A stretch of DNA of 64,000 nucleotides from Mucilaginibacter mali (lineage in GTDB: Bacteria; Bacteroidota; Bacteroidia; Sphingobacteriales; Sphingobacteriaceae): contig NZ_CP054139.1 in assembly GCF_013283875.1 (NCBI RefSeq), positions 3,906,001 through 3,970,000 of the forward strand. The letters are read 5' to 3'. The notes below the pieces were generated by a model. That model ran no database searches. It saw only the letters and a program-made list of their open reading frames with translations, and was not told where the DNA came from. Every line of letters starts with the position of its first letter. Position 1 is the stretch's first letter. Positions 17,638-25,944 of this stretch are shown here, piece after piece. Made by a program: the position numbers and the translations under genes.

Positions 17638-18984
17638 ATGCCTGTGCAACCCGAAAACTTTAATACACGATATATCATCGGTATATCGTTCATCTCGGCC
17701 CTGGGGGGCTACCTGTTTGGCTTCGATTTTGCTGTAATATCCGGCGCTCTGCCTTTTTTGCGCACCCAATTTATGCTGGATGCCTGGTGGGAAGGTTTCC
17801 TAACCGGCTCGCTTGCGCTGGGCTGTATTGTGGGCTGCCTCATCGCCGGTAATATTACCGACCGCTACGGCCGCCGGCCGGGGCTAATGATAGCTGCTGC
17901 TATTTTCGCAATTTCGTCCATCGGTATCGCTTTATCGCAGGGACTAACTTTTTTTGTCATCATGCGCTTTGCGGCGGGTATTGGCGTGGGGATGGCATCT
18001 ATGCTGTGCCCCATGTATATTGCCGAAGTATCGCCGGCCAAAGTGCGGGGGCGCAATGTGGCCATTAACCAGCTTACCGTTGTGATTGGCATTCTGGTAA
18101 CCAACCTGGTAGACTACCTGCTGGCCGACCATGGCCCCGATGCCTGGCGCTGGATGTTTGGCCTGGGTGTGGTGCCGTCGCTGGTATTTTTAGTGGGGGT
18201 GATCTGGCTGCCCGAAAGCCCACGCTGGCTGCTGAAAGACGGCCAGGTAGACAAAGCAAAAGCCGTACTGAATAAGATCGGCTCGGCGGAATTTGCCGAA
18301 AACACAACCGCCGCCATCCAAAAATCGCTGACCGGCAACCAAAAGGTGTCCTACAGCACTGTGTTCCAAAAAAGCGTACGCCCAGCGGTTACGGTGGGTA
18401 TCATCCTGGCCGTGTTTCAGCAGTTTTGCGGGATCAACGTGGTGTTTAATTATACGTCCACCATATTTGAATCAGTTGGCGCTAATCTTAACCGGCAATT
18501 GTTCGAGACCGTTTCCATCGGCGCGGTAAACCTCATCTTCACCATTTTGGCCATGTGGCTGGTGGATAGATTAGGCCGTCGCCCGCTGATGCTGATCGGC
18601 TCGCTGGGCTTGTCGATATTATACATTGTACTGGCATTTGCCCTGCAAAATCATTACCCGGCATACATGGTTTCGGTTTTTGTGCTGCTGGCCATCAGCA
18701 TCTACGCGCTCTCGCTGGCGCCGGTTACCTGGGTGTTAATCTCAGAGATCTTCCCTAATAAGATACGGGGCGCGGCATCGTCTGTGGCTATCGTATCGCT
18801 TTGGGGGGCTTATTTTATACTGGTGTTTACCTTTCCTATCCTGGCTAAAAAGCTGGGCACTTACGGGCCATTTTACCTGTACGCGGGCATTTGCCTCCTG
18901 GGCTTTTTGTTTGTGGTGGGTAAAGTAAAAGAGACAAAAGGGCAAACGCTGGAGGAGCTGGAAGATAATTTGGTGAGGCATTAA
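17638..18984 (+). CDS. MFS sugar:H+ symporter (sugar porter family)
   Basis: 448 residues with 12 predicted membrane segments. Sugar porter signatures are present: GYLFGFDFAVISGALPFL in TM1, DRYGRRPG after TM2, PESPRWLLK before the central loop, QQFCGIN in TM7, DRLGRRPL, and a C-terminal ETKGQTLEELE. It resembles XylE/AraE/GLUT-type importers of monosaccharides. It is followed by a DUF5107-TPR gene and an aldose epimerase, consistent with monosaccharide uptake and processing. The particular sugar cannot be read from sequence. Confidence 0.95.
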   Translation: MPVQPENFNTRYIIGISFISALGGYLFGFDFAVISGALPFLRTQFMLDAWWEGFLTGSLALGCIVGCLIAGNITDRYGRRPGLMIAAAIFAISSIGIALSQGLTFFVIMRFAAGIGVGMASMLCPMYIAEVSPAKVRGRNVAINQLTVVIGILVTNLVDYLLADHGPDAWRWMFGLGVVPSLVFLVGVIWLPESPRWLLKDGQVDKAKAVLNKIGSAEFAENTTAAIQKSLTGNQKVSYSTVFQKSVRPAVTVGIILAVFQQFCGINVVFNYTSTIFESVGANLNRQLFETVSIGAVNLIFTILAMWLVDRLGRRPLMLIGSLGLSILYIVLAFALQNHYPAYMVSVFVLLAISIYALSLAPVTWVLISEIFPNKIRGAASSVAIVSLWGAYFILVFTFPILAKKLGTYGPFYLYAGICLLGFLFVVGKVKETKGQTLEELEDNLVRH

Positions 18985-18987
18985 TCG

Positions 18988-19128
18988 GCCTCACCCAAAC
19001 CCTCTCCAAAGGAGAGGGCTTATAAAACAACACTTCTTAGCCCCTCTCCTTTGGAGAGGGGTTGGGGTGAGGCTTAAACCCCTCCCTGCCATCACACAAA
19101 TCAAACACACCCCTCCCAGGGGAGGGAA
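18988..19128. repeat. CCTCTCC/GGAGAGG palindrome plus CCCTCCC repeat
   Basis: Inverted element 18988-19073 (arms gcctcacccaaaccctctcc and ggttggggtgaggc) is followed by acccctccctgcc...cccctcccaggggaggg to 19128. These fill the gap between the transporter and the DUF5107 gene. Confidence 0.75.
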
Positions 19129-19152
19129 CTAAAAAAACATATCGAGAGGTGC

Positions 19153-22100
19153 ATGAACACATCATACGTAAACGCCTGGGAAGAAAAAGTAAGCATACCC
19201 ACCTACGGCATTGGCAAGCCCGATAAAAACCCGATGTTTTTTGAAAAGCGGGTATACCAGGGCAGCAGCGGGGTTGTATACCCCAACCCGGTGATAGAGA
19301 AGATTTACGACGAGAAAGAAGACAAGGAATACATTGGCCTGTTCCTCGAGAACGAGTATATCAAAATCATGATCCTGCCCGAGTTGGGTGGCCGCGTGCA
19401 GATGGCGTACGATAAGATAAAACAACGCCATTTTATTTACTATAACCAGGTGATCAAACCGGCATTGGTGGGCCTGACCGGCCCTTGGATCTCGGGCGGC
19501 TTGGAGTTTAACTGGCCGCAGCACCATCGCCCAAATACCTTTGGCCCTACCGATTATAAGATAGAAGAGAACGCCGACGGTAGTAAAACCATCTGGATAA
19601 ACGAGATGGAGCAGATGTTCCACACCAAGGGGATGGCGGGTTTTACGGTACACCCGGGAAGGGCTTATATCGAGATCAAAGCCAAACTGTTGAATACCTC
19701 GTCGTTGCCGCAAACCTTTTTGTGGTGGGCCAACCCGGCCGTAAAAGTTAACGACGATTATCAATCTGTATTCCCACCCGATGTGAACGCCGTTTTTGAT
19801 CATGGTAAGCGCGATGTTTCTACCTTCCCTATCGCCACCGGCACTTATTATAAGGTTGATTACTCACCGGGCACGGATATATCCTGGTATAAAAACATCC
19901 CGGTGCCTACATCGTACATGGCCATCAATTCCGATTATAACTTCATCGGCGGATATGAGCATGATACACGCGGCGGCTTGCTGCACGTGGCCAATCACCA
20001 TGTATCGCCGGGTAAAAAGCAGTGGACCTGGGGCCACAGCGATTTTGGCCAGGCCTGGGACCGCAACCTTACCGACGAGGACGGCCCGTACATTGAGTTG
20101 ATGACCGGCATGTTCACCGATAACCAGCCCGATTTTAGCTGGCTGATGCCGAACGAGGAAAAATCGTTCACCCAGTATTTTATGTCTTACCAGGAACTGG
20201 GGTTGGTGAAGAACGCGTCGAAGGATCTCCTGCTAACCATCAGCAAAAACGGGAATAATGCAACAGTTAAGGTATATGTAACATCGGTACACAAGGGATT
20301 AAGTATCACCTTAAGCTACAAAGGCGAAACCCTGTTTGCTGAACAGGCCAATATTCAGCCCGAAAACGTTTTTGAAAGAACCATACCGGTGGGTAACGAT
20401 GTTAAAGAAGATGAGCTTGTGTTTACCATCAGTTCGGCAACGGGCAGGGAATTGTTGAAATATGATCCATCAACCAATAAAAAGAACCCTATCCCGCAGG
20501 CAGCCAAACCGGCTTTGCCACCTGCCGATGTGGTTAATAACGAGCAGTTATTTTTTACGGCACAGCACTTAGAGCAATACCGCCACGCAACTTATAACCC
20601 GGTGCCTTATTATGAGGAAGCCTTGAAACGCGACTCGGGTGATTTCCGTTGCAACAATGCTTTGGGCTTGTGGTACCTGCGCCGGGGACAGTTTGAACGG
20701 AGCGCCCCCTACTTCCGTGCGGCTATAGCTACCAGTATACAGCGTAACCCTAATCCTTACGATAGCGAACCGTATTATAATCTTGGTCTTGCCCTGAAGT
20801 TTTTAGGCCAAACCGATGAAGCTTACAACAACTTTTACAAAGCCACCTGGAGCAAGGCCTGGAAGGATACCGGCTTTTTTGCCGTCGCGCAGATAGATAT
20901 GGCCCGCAGCGATTATGATCTGGCGCTGGAACATATCGACATTTCCATCAGCAACAATGCCAATAACAGTAAGGCTTATGTGATCAAATCGGCGGCTTTG
21001 CGTAAGATGGAGCAGTTGGAAAAAGCGGAAAAGGTTTGTACCGATGAATTGCAACGCGATACTTTTAACCTGGGCGCTTTGTATGAATTATCGTTATGCC
21101 AACAGCAAAACAACAACCCTGCCGAAGCGCAGGCGGCAATTGATACCCTGCTAAACCTATCGCGCGGGAGTGAACAAAACCTGATGGCCTACGCTTTGGA
21201 TTATGCCGCGGCGGGTTTATATGCCGAAGCAACCGGTTTGTTATCGCTCATTGTTAACGCAAACAACAACCCGCTGGTTTATTATTATATGGCATGGTTT
21301 GCTGCCCAAACAGGCGATGAAAGTAACGCCAACCAATGGCTGCAAAAAGCTGGGGCTGCTGATCCATATTTGTGTTTCCCTAACCGCCTGCAAGAAGTAC
21401 TGATACTGCAATCGGCCATTCAATTAAACCCATCCGATAGCAAGGCGCCTTATTATTTGGGCAACCTGTTTTACGATAAGCGCCAGTATGCCGATGCCAT
21501 TGCCAACTGGGAATTATCGGCCCAACTGGATGATACCTTCCCTACTGTGCTGCGCAATTTGGGTATTGCCTATTTCAACAAATTGAGCCAGCCTGAAAAG
21601 GCCCTGCAATATTTTGAAAAAGCCTTTGCGCTGGATACTGCCGATGCCCGCGTACTGATGGAGCTTGACCAGCTATACAAACGCCTTAACCATATGCCGC
21701 AGCAACGCCGTGCTTTGATGGAGGCGCACATGCCAACCGTTTTAATGCGCGATGATGTTTATTTGGAATATGTAAGCCTGCTGAATTTTATGTGCGAGTA
21801 TGACAAAGCCCTGATCATGATCGGCGAGCGGCAGTTTCACCCATGGGAAGGCGGCGAGGGCAAGGCATCGGGGCAATACATTTACAGCCTGGTGCAACTG
21901 GCTAAGCAACATTTGCAAAACGGGGCATACGCCAACGCCATTGCCTTGCTGGGCCGCGCGCAAAGCTATCCGCATAATTTGGGCGAGGGCAAACTATTCG
22001 GCGCGCAGGAGAATGATATTTTTTACTGGCTGGGCCGCGCTTACCAGGCCATGGGTAATACCGAAGCAGCGAAGGATTACTTCCGCAAGGCCACCATTGG

Positions 22101-22479
22101 CCTGTCCGAACCTTCAGCGGCCATGTTTTATAACGATCAGCAGCCCGATAAAATATTTTACCAGGGATGGGCCTGGAGCCAATTGGGCGAGACTACCAAT
22201 GCCGGGCATATCTTCAATAATCTTATTAATTACAGCAAACAGCATATTAACGATGAGGTAAAGATCGACTATTTCGCCGTATCGCTGCCCAACATGCTGG
22301 TTTTTGAAGATGACCTGAACCTGCGCAACCAAATCCACTGCCTGTTTATGGAAGGACTGGGCAACCTTGGCTTAGGTAATACGGCGGAAGCGAAGCAGCT
22401 ATTTAATAAAGTACTATTGCTGGATGCCGAACACCAGGGCGCAAAAACGCACTTACTTTTGGCAGAACAAGCTATATGA
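19153..22479 (+). CDS. DUF5107 domain protein with C-terminal TPR array
   Basis: 1108 residues, no signal peptide. Residues about 30-360 form the DUF5107 domain (galactose-mutarotase-like beta sandwich by family knowledge), with ILPELGGRVQMAYDKI and GLTGPWISGGLEFNWPQHH as its best conserved parts. From about 480 to the end, tetratricopeptide repeats dominate (YYNLGLALKFLGQTDEAYNN, PYYLGNLFYDKRQYADAIAN and others). The stop overlaps the start of the aldose epimerase gene, so the two are translationally coupled. The context (sugar porter upstream, epimerase downstream) suggests a role in handling imported sugars. Enzymatic activity unproven. Confidence 0.92.
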   Translation: MNTSYVNAWEEKVSIPTYGIGKPDKNPMFFEKRVYQGSSGVVYPNPVIEKIYDEKEDKEYIGLFLENEYIKIMILPELGGRVQMAYDKIKQRHFIYYNQVIKPALVGLTGPWISGGLEFNWPQHHRPNTFGPTDYKIEENADGSKTIWINEMEQMFHTKGMAGFTVHPGRAYIEIKAKLLNTSSLPQTFLWWANPAVKVNDDYQSVFPPDVNAVFDHGKRDVSTFPIATGTYYKVDYSPGTDISWYKNIPVPTSYMAINSDYNFIGGYEHDTRGGLLHVANHHVSPGKKQWTWGHSDFGQAWDRNLTDEDGPYIELMTGMFTDNQPDFSWLMPNEEKSFTQYFMSYQELGLVKNASKDLLLTISKNGNNATVKVYVTSVHKGLSITLSYKGETLFAEQANIQPENVFERTIPVGNDVKEDELVFTISSATGRELLKYDPSTNKKNPIPQAAKPALPPADVVNNEQLFFTAQHLEQYRHATYNPVPYYEEALKRDSGDFRCNNALGLWYLRRGQFERSAPYFRAAIATSIQRNPNPYDSEPYYNLGLALKFLGQTDEAYNNFYKATWSKAWKDTGFFAVAQIDMARSDYDLALEHIDISISNNANNSKAYVIKSAALRKMEQLEKAEKVCTDELQRDTFNLGALYELSLCQQQNNNPAEAQAAIDTLLNLSRGSEQNLMAYALDYAAAGLYAEATGLLSLIVNANNNPLVYYYMAWFAAQTGDESNANQWLQKAGAADPYLCFPNRLQEVLILQSAIQLNPSDSKAPYYLGNLFYDKRQYADAIANWELSAQLDDTFPTVLRNLGIAYFNKLSQPEKALQYFEKAFALDTADARVLMELDQLYKRLNHMPQQRRALMEAHMPTVLMRDDVYLEYVSLLNFMCEYDKALIMIGERQFHPWEGGEGKASGQYIYSLVQLAKQHLQNGAYANAIALLGRAQSYPHNLGEGKLFGAQENDIFYWLGRAYQAMGNTEAAKDYFRKATIGLSEPSAAMFYNDQQPDKIFYQGWAWSQLGETTNAGHIFNNLINYSKQHINDEVKIDYFAVSLPNMLVFEDDLNLRNQIHCLFMEGLGNLGLGNTAEAKQLFNKVLLLDAEHQGAKTHLLLAEQAI

Positions 22480-23468
22480 TGCAGTTGACAAAGGCAATTT
22501 GGGGCCATCACGAAGGGCAAAACGTATACCTGTTTAAATTAAGCAACGGGCAAATGGAGGTATCGCTTACCAATTTCGGGGCGACGATTGCCGGCATCAT
22601 CACGCCTGATAAAAATGGACAAAAGCAGAACATTGTTTTAGGGTACGATGACCTTGCCGGCTATATTGCCGATGAGTTTTATATAGGATGCACCGTGGGC
22701 CGTTTTGCCGGGCGCATTGCGGGGGCAGCTTTAAACATCAACGGGGTGCAATACCCATTAGCGCCTAACGATGGCGATAAAAACATCCACCTGCATGGGG
22801 GCAATAAAGGTTTTAACAAACGGGTTTTTACCGTAACTAACGAGGCTATTACTGATGATACGGCATCGGTAGAATTGTATTACCGGAGCCCGCATCTGGA
22901 AGAGGGCTACCCGGGTAATCTGGACATTTGGATAATGTATCAATTATCTGCCGATAATAAATTAAGCATAAGATATAAAGCTGTAAGCGATGCCGACACG
23001 CATATCAACCTCACCAATCACAGCTATTTTAACTTGAGCGGAAAGCAGCAAAACGCTTTAAATCACCGGCTATTTATTAATGCGGATAGTTATTTGGTAA
23101 GTGATGAAAATTATATCCCTACAGGAGAGGTTAAATCGGTGGTGGGTACTTCCTTTGATTTTAAAACTGATCGCGTCGTGGATAACGGCTCACGTAACGA
23201 ATGTTATGTGCTGACTAAGAACACAGTTGGCCTCGCTGCGATATTGAGTCATGAAGCAAGCGGACGGGAGATGCGGGTAGAAACCGATATGCCTGCCCTT
23301 GTTTTCTATAGCGCCGATTACCTTGACGGACAGTTTTTAAAAAATGGGGGCCTTTGTTTGGAAACGCAATATTATCCGGATTCGCCGAATCATGCAACGT
23401 TTCCTTCTACATTGCTTAAAGCAGGTGAGATTTGGGAGCAATGGACGGAGTTGGGGTTTGGGTGGTAA
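22476..23468 (+). CDS. galM: aldose 1-epimerase (galactose mutarotase)
   Basis: 330 residues. It interconverts alpha and beta anomers of hexoses. Conserved parts: GRFAGRI, HLHGGNKGFNKR with the first catalytic His region, NLTNHSYFNLSG with the second His, and the C-terminal ETQYYPDSPNH carrying the catalytic Glu. The ATG overlaps the upstream TGA (atgatg at 22476), so expression is coupled to the DUF5107 protein. A second ATG three bases later is equally possible. Confidence 0.94.
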   Translation: MMQLTKAIWGHHEGQNVYLFKLSNGQMEVSLTNFGATIAGIITPDKNGQKQNIVLGYDDLAGYIADEFYIGCTVGRFAGRIAGAALNINGVQYPLAPNDGDKNIHLHGGNKGFNKRVFTVTNEAITDDTASVELYYRSPHLEEGYPGNLDIWIMYQLSADNKLSIRYKAVSDADTHINLTNHSYFNLSGKQQNALNHRLFINADSYLVSDENYIPTGEVKSVVGTSFDFKTDRVVDNGSRNECYVLTKNTVGLAAILSHEASGREMRVETDMPALVFYSADYLDGQFLKNGGLCLETQYYPDSPNHATFPSTLLKAGEIWEQWTELGFGW

Positions 23469-23481
23469 TACCTATATAAAA

Positions 23482-23567
23482 TCGTCATCCTGAGCATAGC
23501 GAAGGATCCCAAGCTATGCATAACCGCTCTGCTTATCGGGGATCCTTCGCTATGCTCAGGATGACGA
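23482..23567. repeat. CGTCATCCTGAGC perfect long palindrome
   Basis: The left arm starting tcgtcatcctgagcatagcg is mirrored exactly over 29 bp by the right arm ending cgctatgctcaggatgacga, with about 28 bp between. It separates two convergent genes and may serve as a bidirectional terminator-like structure. Confidence 0.85.
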
Positions 23568-23591
23568 TGGAATATAATAGGAATTAAGAAA

Positions 23592-24455
23592 CTACTTCTT
23601 CAAACTATTCAAATACTTAATACTCTCCGGCACCTGGGTGATAGACGAACTGCTTTCATCCTCGATATAAAAATGTTTTACACCAGCTTTGCGGGCGGCT
23701 TTAATTACGGCCGGGATATCGATCTGGCCAGTGCCCAGTATCACATCGTTATCCTGCGGGGTGCTGCCTGAAAGACTGCCGCGCTCCACGCCTTTTTTCA
23801 GGTCTTTCATGTGCAGGGCTTTGTAGCGGTTGCCGTATTTAGCCAGCATAGCGGCCGGATCCTGGTTAGGGAAGAATGCCCACAGGATATCCAGTTCAAA
23901 GCTTACGTATTTAGAGTCGGTATTTTTAACCAGATAATCGTACAGGGTACCATCTTCGTATGGCTGAAATTCGAAGCCGTGATTATGATAGATAAAGGTT
24001 ACACCGTATTTATCCTTCAACATCTTACCATATTTGTTAAAATCGGCCACGGCCTGTTTGGCGTTATCTAAAGTAAAAGCGCCTTTATGCGGGATGCCAG
24101 CCACGCGCACATAGCTTGCGCCCAGGGTTTTGGCCGCCTGGCCTACCTCGTCGGTTTTGCCAACTAAATCCTCGTAGCTTACACCATAAGATGATATTTT
24201 AATGCCGCGCTCATCGCACATTTTGCGCAGGTTTTCGGGCGTTTGTTTGAACAGGTTACTAAATTCCATATCCGTAACGCCGTTGCCCTTTACCATATCA
24301 AGTGTGGCTGGTACATCTTTGGCAAAATTGTTACGGTAGGTAAACGATACCATCCCCGGGGCTTCCGGGAACAATTGTTTTTGCGCGAACGACGCGGTGG
24401 CCAAACCAATGGCTAATCCTGTAGTTAGTAATGCTTTTTTAAACCGGCAGATCAT
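23592..24455 (-). CDS. exported sugar phosphate isomerase/epimerase family protein (TIM barrel)
   Basis: 287 residues, signal peptide about 1-25 (ALLTTGLAIGLATASFAQ). The AP-endonuclease-2-like TIM barrel shows FIYHNHGFEF, SFELDILWAF, ALHMKDL and a terminal HFYIEDESS, the family's metal-binding His/Glu/Asp positions. It is the last gene of a minus-strand operon after a Gfo/Idh oxidoreductase (30 bp gap) and a GH127-like hydrolase. Family members with signal peptides and this neighbourhood are thought to act on 3-keto sugars in the periplasm; that is inference here. Confidence 0.9.
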   Translation of the reverse strand: MICRFKKALLTTGLAIGLATASFAQKQLFPEAPGMVSFTYRNNFAKDVPATLDMVKGNGVTDMEFSNLFKQTPENLRKMCDERGIKISSYGVSYEDLVGKTDEVGQAAKTLGASYVRVAGIPHKGAFTLDNAKQAVADFNKYGKMLKDKYGVTFIYHNHGFEFQPYEDGTLYDYLVKNTDSKYVSFELDILWAFFPNQDPAAMLAKYGNRYKALHMKDLKKGVERGSLSGSTPQDNDVILGTGQIDIPAVIKAARKAGVKHFYIEDESSSSITQVPESIKYLNSLKK

Positions 24456-24485
24456 ATTATTTTTTCTATTGATTAGACGTATTAT

Positions 24486-25832
24486 TTAAATTTTTGGCGC
24501 CCAGCCCGGTTCGTAAGTACGTGCCCACATTGCTTGCGCTTCCTTATCGTTCAGGATATGGCCGTTTTGGGGGTTAAGGTGCAGTTCGCGGCCTAACCGC
24601 CAGGCTACGTTGCTTAGTTGCATACCTACAATGCTTTTATGCCCTATCTCCACGTCGCAATTTGGGCGGCGGTTATTGCGGCAGGCATCCAGAAAATCGG
24701 CCACGTGCATGCTATCCATACCCAGGCTTACGCTGGCGGTATTGCGACCCTGTACCGAGGCCTCCTGTGTTTTGGAACTAACATCCTTAATCAGTTTGCC
24801 TTCCAGATCGTATATCTTATAACTATCGCCACCTGTGCGCAGGCTGCCGCCTTCGCCGTAGAAGATAATACCACGGTCTTCTCCCTCTATCTTGCGGCCA
24901 TTAACGCTGCTGCTTTCCCAAAGGATCATTTTCCTGTCGGGATATTCCAGCGTTACGGCCTGGGTATCGGGTGTTTGCCAATCATCCTTAAAAGCATATC
25001 GCCCACCCGATGAGGTTACCTTATTGGGGTAATCAACGCCTAATCCCCAGCGGGCCACGTCTACCTCGTGGGTACCGTTGTTCAGTGCCTCGCCGGTACC
25101 CCAGTGCCAAAACCAATGCCAGTTATAATGGATCAGCCCATCCTGGTATGGGCGGCGGGGCGCGGGGCCCTGCCACAGGTCGTAGTTCAGTTCGGCCGGA
25201 ACGGTGCCCGGTTTCAGGAAGGTGGCTTTACGGGTATTGGTATACCAGGTTTTGGCATAGTAAACCCGGCCAATAACACCGCTGTGCAATTGGTTAATGC
25301 CCTCGGTTAGTATCGGTGCCGAACGGCGCTGCGCGCCCATTTGTACTACCCGGTTATATTTGCGGGCGGCGGCAATGGCCAGTTCGCCCTCGGCGGGGTT
25401 ATGGCTTAGCGGTTTTTCTACATATACGTGTTTGCCCGCTACGCAGCCCATAATAGCCAGCGGTGCGTGCCAGTGATCGGGCGTGGCAATATAAATGGCA
25501 TCGATATTTTTATCCTGCATCACTTTGCGGCAATCGCCCTCGGTTTTAGGAACGTTCGCCTGCCTGGCATCGGCTACCGATTTAAGCGCCTTTGCGAATA
25601 CGCGGGTATCCACATCACACAGCGTGGTAACTTCTGTATCTTTTTGCGGCGCGAAGGTACCGGCCATACTGGTACCACGGCCATTAAGGCCGATGATAGC
25701 CACGTGGATACGCTCGTTAGCGCCAATAATGTTGCGGTAGCTTTTGGCGCTCATGCCAAATATGCTATTACTAACAGCCACGCCTGCCGAAGCCAGCGCC
25801 ATTTGTTTTAAAAATGCCCTGCGGTCTTGCAT
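24486..25832 (-). CDS. Gfo/Idh/MocA family oxidoreductase with TAT-type leader
   Basis: 448 residues. It starts MQDRRAFLKQMALASAGVAV, a RRxFLK twin-arginine motif followed by a hydrophobic stretch, so export folded with bound NAD(P) is likely. The Rossmann part carries VAIIGLNGRG and the family EKP motif (VYVEKPLSHN). The C-terminal part has the long insert typical of the Bacteroidota/Planctomycetota exported subgroup, including HYNWHWFWHWGTGEALNNG. It lies between GH127 and the isomerase in one operon. Confidence 0.93.
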   Translation of the reverse strand: MQDRRAFLKQMALASAGVAVSNSIFGMSAKSYRNIIGANERIHVAIIGLNGRGTSMAGTFAPQKDTEVTTLCDVDTRVFAKALKSVADARQANVPKTEGDCRKVMQDKNIDAIYIATPDHWHAPLAIMGCVAGKHVYVEKPLSHNPAEGELAIAAARKYNRVVQMGAQRRSAPILTEGINQLHSGVIGRVYYAKTWYTNTRKATFLKPGTVPAELNYDLWQGPAPRRPYQDGLIHYNWHWFWHWGTGEALNNGTHEVDVARWGLGVDYPNKVTSSGGRYAFKDDWQTPDTQAVTLEYPDRKMILWESSSVNGRKIEGEDRGIIFYGEGGSLRTGGDSYKIYDLEGKLIKDVSSKTQEASVQGRNTASVSLGMDSMHVADFLDACRNNRRPNCDVEIGHKSIVGMQLSNVAWRLGRELHLNPQNGHILNDKEAQAMWARTYEPGWAPKI

Positions 25833-25944
25833 AGGATAGGGGTAAATAAGGGTTTACAATAAACTCGTTAAGCCGCACAGTGTGCGGGTAACACTAAGTA
25901 CGGAATAAAGATTTGTATTTAGATGTATTTTTTTATTTGATCTG

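Noticed and set aside
19162-19803. 213-codon minus-strand ORF
   Set aside because: Antisense to the start of the DUF5107 gene; no domain, composition like other shadow ORFs.
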